Assembly (NCBI GenBank): GCA_023395595.1
Contig: JAEWYO010000060.1
Span: 1-64,000, forward strand
Source: Bacillota bacterium
Lineage (GTDB): Bacteria; Bacillota; Clostridia; Christensenellales; CAG-138
Length of the DNA stretch: 64,000 nucleotides
Direction of reading: 5' to 3'
Shown here: piece by piece, positions 32,138 to 39,461 of the stretch
Position numbering within the stretch: position 1 is the first letter of the stretch
How the letters are laid out: each line of letters begins with the position of its first letter
The notes under the pieces: model-generated
Told to the model about the DNA's origin: nothing
Databases searched by the model: none
What the model saw: only the letters and a program-made list of their open reading frames with translations
Program-made: the position numbers and the translations under genes

Positions 32138-33865
32138 TTACTGGTTCAGCTCCGCAAACAACTCTGCTTTGAGTGCCAACACTGCCGAGAGTGCATCCGC
32201 GACGGGAACCTGCTTCTTCACGCGCTTGTCACGCGTGGTGAGCTCCACCATGCCGTCGGCAAGGTTACGGGGGCTAACGGTGAGGCGAATCGGCGCGCCG
32301 ATAAGATCGGCTTCGGAGAAGACAACGCCTGCGCTGAACATACGGTCGTCGATGATCGTCTCCACACCTGCCTTTTGCAGCGCGGCATAGAGTTCTTCGC
32401 CAACGCGCTTTGGCTCCTCCTGATCGGCGCGGAGCACGCAGACCTGCGCTTCCCACGGCGCGATGCTAATCGGCCAGACGGGACCATACTCGTCATGGCT
32501 CTCTTCGCAAACGCTCGCGGCCATGCGGCCAACGCCGATGCCATAGCAGCCCATGATGGGGTATTGCAGCGTGCCGTTTTCGTCGAGATACTGCATGTTC
32601 ATGCTCTTGGTGTACTTGTCGCCAAGCTGGAAGATGTTGCCGACCTCGATGCCGTTGCTGATGTGCAGCGTGGGCTTTCCGCAGACGGGGCAGATGCCGC
32701 CGGGGATCGCACGGGCAACGTCCACATAGGAAACCTTGCCATAATCGCGCTCAATATTGAATCCGGTGTAGTGATAGTCCTGCTTGTTTGCGCCGCAAAC
32801 GACCGCGCCGATGCCTTCCAGCGAGCGGTCAAACAGCACGGTGATCTTCTTGGTGTCGAGACCCATGGGACCGATGAAACCCGCGACGATGCCGCTCTCC
32901 GGCGTGATCACGGCGGGGTGAATCTCCGCACCGATGGTGTTGCGCAGCTTGGTTTCGTGTACCTCGAGGTCGCCTCGCACAAACGCGATAACATAGCTAT
33001 CGTCCGCGTTGCGCTGATAGACCACGGCTTTGCAGGTCGCGTTGTGTGGTTTCTTGAGGAAGGTTGCAACCTCCTCAATGGTCGCCATCTCCGGCGTGGG
33101 CACAAGGGTGAGCGCTTCGGTTGCGCCAAGCGCGGAATTATCCACCACACTGGCGCAGGCTTCGATGTTTGCCTTAAACCCACATTCGTCGCAGATCACG
33201 AGTGTATCCTCGCCGATGGCGGTGAGCAGCATGAATTCGTGCGAAACGCGTCCGCCCATCATACCGGAATCGGAGAGCACAGCGATGACGTTTTTGCAGC
33301 CCGCGCGCTTGAAGATACGCTCATAGGCGACATAGCAGCGCTGATAATAGGCTTCCAGATCCGCCTGGTTGGTGTGGAAGGAATAGGCATCCTTCATTGT
33401 GAATTCGCGAACGCGGATTAAGCCGCCGCGCGCGCGCGGTTCGTCGCGGAACTTGGTCTGGAGCTGGTAGATCATGAATGGATACTTTGCATAGCTCTTG
33501 GCGGCATCGCGGGCGAGATGCACCGCCGCCTCTTCGTGCGTCATGCCGAGCACCATATCTGCGCCCATGCGGTCGGTGAGACGCAGAAGCTCTTTGCCAA
33601 CGCTGTTGAATCGTCCGCTCTCTTTCCAAAGCTCGGCGGGCAGCACGACGGGGAAGAGCACTTCCTGTCCGTCGATTGCGTCCATCTCCTCGCGGATGAT
33701 GCGCTCAATCTTCTGCGTGATGCGCCGCGCGGGCGGCAGTAACGTGTAGACCCCAGTGTTGACCTGCTTGATGTAACCGCCGCGCACCATCAGCGCATGG
33801 CTCTCGATGGTACAGTCTGCGGGTTTTTCTTTATACCGTTCGCCGATGAGTTCACTCATTCTCAT
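32138..33865 (-). CDS. proS: Prolyl-tRNA synthetase (bacterial type with editing domain)
   Basis: A 575-residue class II synthetase charging tRNA-Pro. Motif 2 region TKFRDEPRARGGLIRVREFTMKDAYSFH is seen near residue 140. An inserted YbaK-like editing domain spans about 225-380 (KAVVYQRNADDSYVIAFVRGDLEVHETKL), which clears Ala-tRNA-Pro. The C-terminal anticodon-binding domain follows (YGIGVGRMAASVCEES, then WPISIAPWEAQVCVL). ATG 33865 is taken because GGAG lies 9 bases upstream. A TTG six bases earlier is possible but too near the SD. It has a promoter at 33912-33940 and shows no T-box leader. Confidence 0.96.
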   Translation of the reverse strand: MRMSELIGERYKEKPADCTIESHALMVRGGYIKQVNTGVYTLLPPARRITQKIERIIREEMDAIDGQEVLFPVVLPAELWKESGRFNSVGKELLRLTDRMGADMVLGMTHEEAAVHLARDAAKSYAKYPFMIYQLQTKFRDEPRARGGLIRVREFTMKDAYSFHTNQADLEAYYQRCYVAYERIFKRAGCKNVIAVLSDSGMMGGRVSHEFMLLTAIGEDTLVICDECGFKANIEACASVVDNSALGATEALTLVPTPEMATIEEVATFLKKPHNATCKAVVYQRNADDSYVIAFVRGDLEVHETKLRNTIGAEIHPAVITPESGIVAGFIGPMGLDTKKITVLFDRSLEGIGAVVCGANKQDYHYTGFNIERDYGKVSYVDVARAIPGGICPVCGKPTLHISNGIEVGNIFQLGDKYTKSMNMQYLDENGTLQYPIMGCYGIGVGRMAASVCEESHDEYGPVWPISIAPWEAQVCVLRADQEEPKRVGEELYAALQKAGVETIIDDRMFSAGVVFSEADLIGAPIRLTVSPRNLADGMVELTTRDKRVKKQVPVADALSAVLALKAELFAELNQ

Positions 33866-33911
33866 AACCAAGTTCTCCTCGATAACCTACTTTATTATCT
33901 ATAAACAATTT

Positions 33912-33940
33912 ATTATCGCCCAGAAAGCAAAATTTGACAA
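33912..33940 (-). promoter_or_regulatory. Promoter of proS
   Basis: Minus strand TTGTCA (33935-33940), 17-base spacer, GATAAT (33912-33917), 47 bases before ATG 33865. Confidence 0.65.
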
Positions 33941-34082
33941 GGGGTCAAGTCGTGAAATCGGGCGAATAGAATGATTCAAGAAGCAAGTCTGGCAAAAGTC
34001 GTTCCAAACAAAATCATTCAGAAAGGTCCAATACAATACCATTATTCTAACAGATCTCGGTTTTAGATGAAGCGATATAAAA

Positions 34083-34112
34083 GAGCAGCCCACAGGCGAA
34101 TGCGGACTGCTC
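34083..34112 (-). terminator. Terminator after the DUF2142 gene
   Basis: On the minus strand a 9-bp stem with one mismatch (34104-34112 with 34083-34091), then CTTTTATAT. It lies 24 bases after the stop codon. Confidence 0.75.
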
Positions 34113-34135
34113 GTTTGGTAGATTGCGCGCCGCTA

Positions 34136-35743
34136 TTATCTGCTTAGAATAACAGACACCTGGTTTAGTAAAGATGCACAGCTTAGCAATACGCATGCCA
34201 TCGTCAAGCAGGACGAGAAGTTTTTCCACGGGAATATTCTTTCGCCGCGCTTGAGATGCAGCGTGATTGATATCTGTGGAATTGCAAATAGGATCAAGGG
34301 TATCATTGGTATGAAGTATCTTCCCTGGATTCCATCGATCAGAGGAGCGCCTATCGGCGTCCACCAGAGCAGCATACCGAATAAAAAAATGAAGTTGCAG
34401 AGCACGACGGGGACTAGCAATAGCAGCCGTTGCAGCGGCGCAGGGGCGATTGATGGGGCATCATCCGTTTTCATAGCTGTCAGCAGCAAGCAAACTTCAA
34501 AACCTGTGATGATCCAACTGTCGAGTTTGATGGTAAACCAACTCAGATAAGAACCCACCGCGCCATCCATCCAAGAGAAGTATCTTTCCCTCGTTGTGTT
34601 CAGCATCATTTGGAATGCGTCTGTAGGGTGATGCAAGACCCATTGCGCGGAATAAACCAAATGCCTGGAATCGTGCTGCACCTGCGCATTATTTGTTCCA
34701 ATGGAAATCGCATTCAGATTCATTAGCACACAACTAATAATGCTGGCGGCAACGATCGACGTGAAAAACACGACGAACTTCCTCTTGCCACCTAGTTTCT
34801 CGCTCGGAACCATCAGCAGTAGAAGAATAATCGGCAGGTAAACGCCAACTTTACATGGAGCCAATAGCACGCTCAAAGCAAGCGTCATGAGCCATTCCTT
34901 GGTGCCGACCCGCTTGAGATCCCCGTATGCCAAATAAACGATAGTTGCAAACAACATCATTGCAAGACTAAGAATTACTGCGTCGTAGGAAAGCGATGCT
35001 GCCAAGTGGATACTCATAGGTAGTAACGCGGTAATGAACAGCGCCATTTTTCCAACCGGTATCTTCTTAATAGACCAACTGGCTGCAAACACATAAAAGG
35101 CAAGCATCATTAGGCGGCCAAGCATCAGCATGGGATAATATCCGAATGAAAGCAAACGCGCTATCGTAAAGCCAAAAATCGCCGGCAGATACACAACAGG
35201 GCTTACGCTATGATCCCTAAGAGTTGCATGAACAAGTTGATTATCGCTTTTTGAATAAAACCAGTTGGTATTCCGCAAAATTTGGCGATAAGAGTCGATC
35301 GTCGTCGCAGTACCCAAATAGTCAGGTGCAACCTGATTATCCGCAAGTCTTTCAACAGACCGGATGTCGATATAAACAGGATTCTCCTGTTCCATCCCGC
35401 TTTCTTTGAGCAACATCAGTCTATTTGACCATAGATATATATTGGACGCATGCATCGGTTCATCAGGAATGCTGCCCGGCGTATTGATCAAACACGAAAG
35501 CACACCAAAACAGAACCCGAGAAAAAGGAAGACCTTATGTAAAGGAATCTTCTTGATAATTGCTAATGAAAACGCAACGCCAACCAATGCTATAATGAAA
35601 AAGTAAAATGCGATATAGCAAACTACGCCGAAGCGACTTTGAAAAACCGCAGGACTTGTGAGCGCGTAATGCAGAAAAAGCAATGAAGCGATCACTTCGA
35701 CTGCAATCAACCACAGCAATTGTTTTTTACTTAAATGGATCAT
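34136..35743 (-). CDS. DUF2142 family polytopic membrane protein
   Basis: A 535-residue membrane protein with about 12 helices and a large outer loop. The motif PGSIPDEPMHASNIYLWSNRL near residue 91 is the PDExxH signature of DUF2142, a family related to GT-C glycosyltransferases and often found in surface polysaccharide loci. Its base composition is clearly more AT-rich than its neighbours, with many AAA, ATT and TTT codons, which suggests later acquisition. SD CACGGAG precedes ATG 35743, and a promoter lies at 35760-35788. It stands alone. Transfer of sugars to a lipid or wall polymer is inferred, not shown. Confidence 0.8.
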   Translation of the reverse strand: MIHLSKKQLLWLIAVEVIASLLFLHYALTSPAVFQSRFGVVCYIAFYFFIIALVGVAFSLAIIKKIPLHKVFLFLGFCFGVLSCLINTPGSIPDEPMHASNIYLWSNRLMLLKESGMEQENPVYIDIRSVERLADNQVAPDYLGTATTIDSYRQILRNTNWFYSKSDNQLVHATLRDHSVSPVVYLPAIFGFTIARLLSFGYYPMLMLGRLMMLAFYVFAASWSIKKIPVGKMALFITALLPMSIHLAASLSYDAVILSLAMMLFATIVYLAYGDLKRVGTKEWLMTLALSVLLAPCKVGVYLPIILLLLMVPSEKLGGKRKFVVFFTSIVAASIISCVLMNLNAISIGTNNAQVQHDSRHLVYSAQWVLHHPTDAFQMMLNTTRERYFSWMDGAVGSYLSWFTIKLDSWIITGFEVCLLLTAMKTDDAPSIAPAPLQRLLLLVPVVLCNFIFLFGMLLWWTPIGAPLIDGIQGRYFIPMIPLILFAIPQISITLHLKRGERIFPWKNFSSCLTMACVLLSCASLLNQVSVILSR

Positions 35744-35759
35744 TAACGGCTCCGTGCTT

Positions 35760-35788
35760 TTTATACTTTTTTTGAAGAAACGAGTAAA
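35760..35788 (-). promoter_or_regulatory. Promoter of the DUF2142 gene
   Basis: Minus strand TTTACT (35783-35788), 17-base spacer, TATAAA (35760-35765), just upstream of the SD. Confidence 0.6.
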
Positions 35789-36241
35789 GGATAAACATTC
35801 GGTCGACTGCGTTTGAAAAACTCAATAGGAATATGAGAATCGCAGACCATGAAACCCGCTTCTGGCGTTTCGAGCGACGCATCCTCAGCGCAACAGGGGC
35901 GCTTTGATCACTACATCACGACGGTTCGACAAGCGGATTGTCATTATTACGTTGCTTCGGGCGAGTGCGAGCTTCGTCCTAAGTTTGGCTGCGATCCCGT
36001 CATTGACTATGCGCCGATTCGCTTGCTATAACCATAGCGTGCAAGCAGAAAGTATCCGCGTTCGCCATCACTCACATTGATGAAGCGACTAACATGCGGG
36101 TGCGTATTGAATCGGATTGAACTGTAAATTGCAAGCGATTATACAATGGATTCCAAATGAAGGCTATAACCAGTATCATCTCCCTCGGATATCACTTGCG
36201 ATATCCATCCCATCCGCTTTGTGAGAAAGTCACATTGCATC
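35789..36241 (+). other. Gene-poor stretch with an unassigned 60-codon frame
   Basis: About 450 bases between the DUF2142 promoter and the cysE promoter. The only frame of note, 35849-36031 (plus strand), encodes 60 residues ending in ECELRPKFGCDPVIDYAPIRLL. It is more GC-rich than the surrounding sequence and has no SD or promoter. It may be the tail of a lost gene or chance. Nothing else is supported. Confidence 0.3.
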
Positions 36242-36271
36242 TTGACACGAAGATCAAATTTCACATAAACT
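36242..36271 (+). promoter_or_regulatory. Promoter of the cysE T-box leader
   Basis: TTGACA (36242-36247), 18-base spacer, TAAACT (36266-36271). Transcription should begin near 36278, just before Stem I of the T-box. Confidence 0.65.
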
Positions 36272-36289
36272 AAGGTATCAATCATATGT

Positions 36290-36566
36290 AACTGGCGTTC
36301 CATCGGAAAAGAGTATGCGGAGCACGAGTGTTCCAAGAGAGGGTTGGTCACCGGCTGAAAGCCGACCCGAACCAGAGCCGCAGAAGTGCCTTCCGAGAGC
36401 CGCCGCCGACAAAGCGCAAGCCACACCTTTGGCTAAACGAGTATCGGCGGACGCAGCAGCTGCGTTAAAGCCTTGAGAGGGAGAAACCGAACCCGGTTTC
36501 TCCAAATAAAGTGGAACCGCGATGCGCAATCGTCTTTATGATGGTTGCGCTTATTTTTATTGTTTC
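36290..36566 (+). promoter_or_regulatory. T-box riboswitch with cysteine (UGC) specifier
   Basis: Stem I around the specifier loop pairs 36304-36308 with 36391-36395 and 36316-36320 with 36378-36382. The 5' side carries AGTA, and the 3' side reads GAAG-TGC-C with the Cys codon at 36387-36389. The distal Stem I parts AGAGAGGG and GGCTGAAAGCC, a Stem III hairpin (36479-36503) and the T-box AAAGTGGAACCGCG (36508-36521) follow. The terminator stem is 36524-36534 with 36540-36550, then TTATTTTTATTGTTT. Uncharged tRNA-Cys should hold the antiterminator and allow cysE, and possibly cysS, to be read. The Bacillus subtilis cysES operon is controlled in the same way. Confidence 0.93.
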
Positions 36567-36603
36567 AGGCGGGCATTCCGCCGCGAAAGGAACACGAAGC
36601 CAT

Positions 36604-37338
36604 ATGTTCAAAACGCTGAAAAGCGATCTGCAAGCGGTGCTCAAACGAGACCCCGCTGCAAAATCTATCTGGGAGATCATGCTCTGCTATCCTGGCTTTC
36701 GCGCCGTGCGCATGCACCGCAGAGCCAACCGCTTATACCGTCACAAATGGCATTTGCTCGCGCGGATGACCTCTGAATGGTGCCGCTTTACCACGGGGAT
36801 CGACATCCACCCGGGCGCAACCATAGGAGAGCGGCTCTTCATCGATCACGGCGTTGGCGTGGTAATTGGCGAAACCGCAGTCATTGGCGATGACGTAACC
36901 ATCTTTCAGGGCGCAACCCTCGGCGGCACGGGCAAGGACACCGGCAAACGCCACCCGACGGTTGGGGATCATGTGACGATCTCGGCGGGCGCGAAGGTGC
37001 TTGGCCCCGTGACGGTTGGCAGCCACGCGAAGATTGGTGCGGGCGCGGTGGTGCTCAAGGACGTTCCGCCATTTTCCACCGTGGTCGGCGTGCCAGGGCA
37101 TGTTGTGCGGCTTTATGGTTGCAAGGTGCCGTGCGACCGCATCGGTATGTGCGACGATGGCAACTGTGAGTGCAGCGAATCGGACAAATGCGTCCGTAGA
37201 ACAGAAGGCCTCTCCGGTGAAGAGGGCGTCGATCTCAACCAGACGGATCTGCCAGATCCGGTTGAGTTCCAGCTGGAGCAGCTCAAGCAGCGCTTGGATG
37301 CACTGGAAGCCGCGCTATCGGAAAAAAAGACGGAGTAA
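36604..37338 (+). CDS. cysE: Serine O-acetyltransferase with Cys-rich C-terminal tail
   Basis: A 244-residue enzyme acetylating serine with acetyl-CoA, the first step of cysteine synthesis. It has a short N-terminal helical domain, then the left-handed beta-helix with TGIDIHPGATIGERLFIDHG near residue 64, VVIGETAVIGDDVTI and GGTGKDTGKRHPTVGD. The usual catalytic His/Asp pair sits in the IDHG region. After the core, residues 171-200 contain six cysteines (173, 177, 183, 188, 190, 196) in 24 residues, followed by a coiled-coil-like end (FQLEQLKQRLDALEAAL). This tail is not part of the usual CysE. ATG 36604 has SD AAAGGAAC. Expression is set by the T-box upstream. Confidence 0.93.
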   Translation: MFKTLKSDLQAVLKRDPAAKSIWEIMLCYPGFRAVRMHRRANRLYRHKWHLLARMTSEWCRFTTGIDIHPGATIGERLFIDHGVGVVIGETAVIGDDVTIFQGATLGGTGKDTGKRHPTVGDHVTISAGAKVLGPVTVGSHAKIGAGAVVLKDVPPFSTVVGVPGHVVRLYGCKVPCDRIGMCDDGNCECSESDKCVRRTEGLSGEEGVDLNQTDLPDPVEFQLEQLKQRLDALEAALSEKKTE

Positions 37339-37414
37339 TGCCGCAATTTTCCGATATTTCTCAGGCGATGCAATCAAAACTATGATATAGTGAACAATAC
37401 ACGGAGGAATCAGT

Positions 37415-38806
37415 ATGCAAATCTATAATACGATGACGCGCAAGAAAGAAGAGCTCGTGCCGCTCGTACCCGGGCAGATTTCGATGTATGCCTGCGGACC
37501 CACGGTCTATAACTATTTCCATATTGGCAACGCGCGGCCGTTTATCGTATTTGATACCCTGCGCCGTTATCTGGAATACCGTGGCTACAACGTGCGCTTT
37601 GTGCAGAATTTTACGGATATCGACGACAAGATGATTCGCCGGGCAAACGAAGAGGGCACGACGGTCAAGGAACTCGGTGAGCGCTTCATCAAGGAGTACT
37701 ATCACGATGCGGACGCGCTGGGCGTGCGTCGCGCAAGCGTCAACCCCCGTGCAACAGAGCACATCGGCGAAATCATCGCATTGGTGAGCACACTCATCGA
37801 AAAAGGGCACGCGTATGCAACCGCGGATGGCGACGTGTATTTCTCCGTCCGCAGTTTCTCGGGATACGGCAAGCTCTCCGGACAGAACATTGACGATCTG
37901 GAGAACGGCGCGCGTGTCGATCCCGACGAAGCCAAGCGCGACCCGCTTGATTTTGCACTCTGGAAGGCGGAGAAGCCCGGCGAACCGAGCTGGCAGTCTC
38001 CCTGGGGCAAGGGCAGGCCGGGCTGGCACATCGAGTGCTCGGCGATGAGCATGTCCATTCTCGGTGAAACGTTTGACATCCACGGAGGCGGACAGGACCT
38101 CATCTTCCCGCACCACGAGAATGAGATTGCGCAGAGCGAGGCGGCGACGGGGCATCCGTTCGCGCGCTACTGGATGCACAACGGCTATATCAATGTCGAT
38201 AATCAGAAGATGAGCAAGTCGCTCAATAACTTCTTCACCGTGCGCGACATTGCAAAGGAATTTGACCTTGAGGCCGTGCGGATGTTCATGCTCGGCGTGC
38301 AATACCGTAACCCCGTGAACTTCTCGCGCGATCTGATCCTGCAGGCACAGACCGCGCTGGAGCGTCTCCGCACCGCAAAAGAGCGACTCGCCGAGGCGAA
38401 ACCAGCGCCCGCGGAGACGGCGGAGGACGCGGCGTTTCTCGCGCAACTCGCAGACTTCAAGGCGCGTTTTAACGAGGCGATGGACGACGATTTGAACACG
38501 GCGGATGCCATCGGCGTACTCTTTGAGTTTGCGCGCGCCGCCAACACATTTGTCACCGAGCCGCGCGGCAAGGAGGCGATTGAGGCGGGCAAAGCGCTCT
38601 TTGGCGAACTTACCGGCGTGCTGGGGCTGCTCACGCACGAGAAAGCGGAAGAGTTTCCGGCGGAAGCGACCGCGCTGCTGGAAGAACGGCAGGCTGCGCG
38701 CAAGGCGAAAAACTTTGCGCGGGCGGATGAGATTCGCGATGCACTCAAGGAGCTGGGCTTCACCGTGGAGGACACGGCAAACGGCCCGAAACTCAAGAAG
38801 ATATAA
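37415..38806 (+). CDS. cysS: Cysteinyl-tRNA synthetase
   Basis: A 463-residue class I synthetase charging tRNA-Cys. CGPTVYNYFHIGNARPFIVFD near residue 23 includes the zinc Cys and the HIGH motif (HIGN). The zinc-binding set continues with WHIECSAMS near residue 205 and HHENEIAQSE near residue 232. KMSKSLNN near residue 264 is the KMSKS loop. The C-terminal domain is helical. Start ATG 37415 has SD GGAGG. It lies 76 bases after cysE without a terminator, so it may share the T-box transcript, the classic cysE-cysS arrangement. Confidence 0.97.
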   Translation: MQIYNTMTRKKEELVPLVPGQISMYACGPTVYNYFHIGNARPFIVFDTLRRYLEYRGYNVRFVQNFTDIDDKMIRRANEEGTTVKELGERFIKEYYHDADALGVRRASVNPRATEHIGEIIALVSTLIEKGHAYATADGDVYFSVRSFSGYGKLSGQNIDDLENGARVDPDEAKRDPLDFALWKAEKPGEPSWQSPWGKGRPGWHIECSAMSMSILGETFDIHGGGQDLIFPHHENEIAQSEAATGHPFARYWMHNGYINVDNQKMSKSLNNFFTVRDIAKEFDLEAVRMFMLGVQYRNPVNFSRDLILQAQTALERLRTAKERLAEAKPAPAETAEDAAFLAQLADFKARFNEAMDDDLNTADAIGVLFEFARAANTFVTEPRGKEAIEAGKALFGELTGVLGLLTHEKAEEFPAEATALLEERQAARKAKNFARADEIRDALKELGFTVEDTANGPKLKKI

Positions 38807-38851
38807 TCGGACTGATTCGAATCGAGAAAAAATTGCAAGGAGAATACACTT

Positions 38852-39358
38852 ATGTCTGGATCGTTTGCCATGTTTGACTGGCTGCTGCTCGCTGTTTCCT
38901 TCTATGTGCTCTATGCGGGCATCGTTGGCAAAGGAAAGCTCTACAGTGTAGAGAACATCAAAGAGGGCATGGAAGAGGAGTTCAAAGCGCTCTCGCGCAA
39001 GATCTACATCTTCCTTGGTATCGCGATGGTCATCAACAGCGCGGCATCGCTTCTGCGCAACACGTTCTATGCCTATCAGGAGATCACGCCCGCGACGGAA
39101 ACCGCCAAAGCGGTGTATGATTGGGTTTCGCTCAAAGACCTTGGCGCATTTTCGTTCCTCACGCCGGTGGTGTTTGATGTCATCTCCTATGTTGCGCTTG
39201 CCGTAACATTGGGGCTGATCGTTCTGTTGGTCGTTAAGATGCGCAAATATGTGGATAAAAACGCGCAGGCGAAGGCGAGCCAGGGAGCGGCAAAGAGCGC
39301 TTCCTCCATGCCTTCCTCCGCGTTCAATTTCGACGAAGACGATAAGAACGCCAAGTAA
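38852..39358 (+). CDS. Small membrane protein of unknown function
   Basis: A 168-residue protein not recognised by family. It has three hydrophobic segments: MFDWLLLAVSFYVLYAGIVG (7-26), YIFLGIAMVINSAASLL (about 52-68) and VFDVISYVALAVTLGLIVLLVV (about 107-128). A short amphipathic region (ENIKEGMEEEFKALSRK) lies between the first two, and a hydrophilic Ala/Ser-rich tail ends FDEDDKNAK. SD AAGGAGAA precedes ATG 38852. It lies 45 bases after cysS in the same direction and is followed by a terminator, so it probably ends the cysE-cysS transcript. No link to cysteine metabolism can be shown. Confidence 0.7.
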   Translation: MSGSFAMFDWLLLAVSFYVLYAGIVGKGKLYSVENIKEGMEEEFKALSRKIYIFLGIAMVINSAASLLRNTFYAYQEITPATETAKAVYDWVSLKDLGAFSFLTPVVFDVISYVALAVTLGLIVLLVVKMRKYVDKNAQAKASQGAAKSASSMPSSAFNFDEDDKNAK

Positions 39359-39375
39359 GGCTTGCGTAAACGGGT

Positions 39376-39408
39376 AAAACCTGGAGGAGCGATCCTTCAG
39401 GTTTTTTG
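39376..39408 (+). terminator. Intrinsic terminator ending the cysE-cysS region
   Basis: An 8-bp outer stem (39376-39383 with 39399-39406), an inner AGGA/TCCT pair and a GCGA loop, then TTTTTTG. Confidence 0.85.
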
Positions 39409-39461
39409 TTGCTCTTTCCACGCAAACACGCTTTTTATTGTCAGTCTTCGGGAGGGATGGT

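Noticed and set aside
32030..33421. 463-codon plus-strand frame over proS
   Set aside because: Shadow of proS; it begins inside the hairpin at 32035.
36139..36426. Minus-strand frames over the cysE leader
   Set aside because: They are explained by the T-box RNA on the plus strand.
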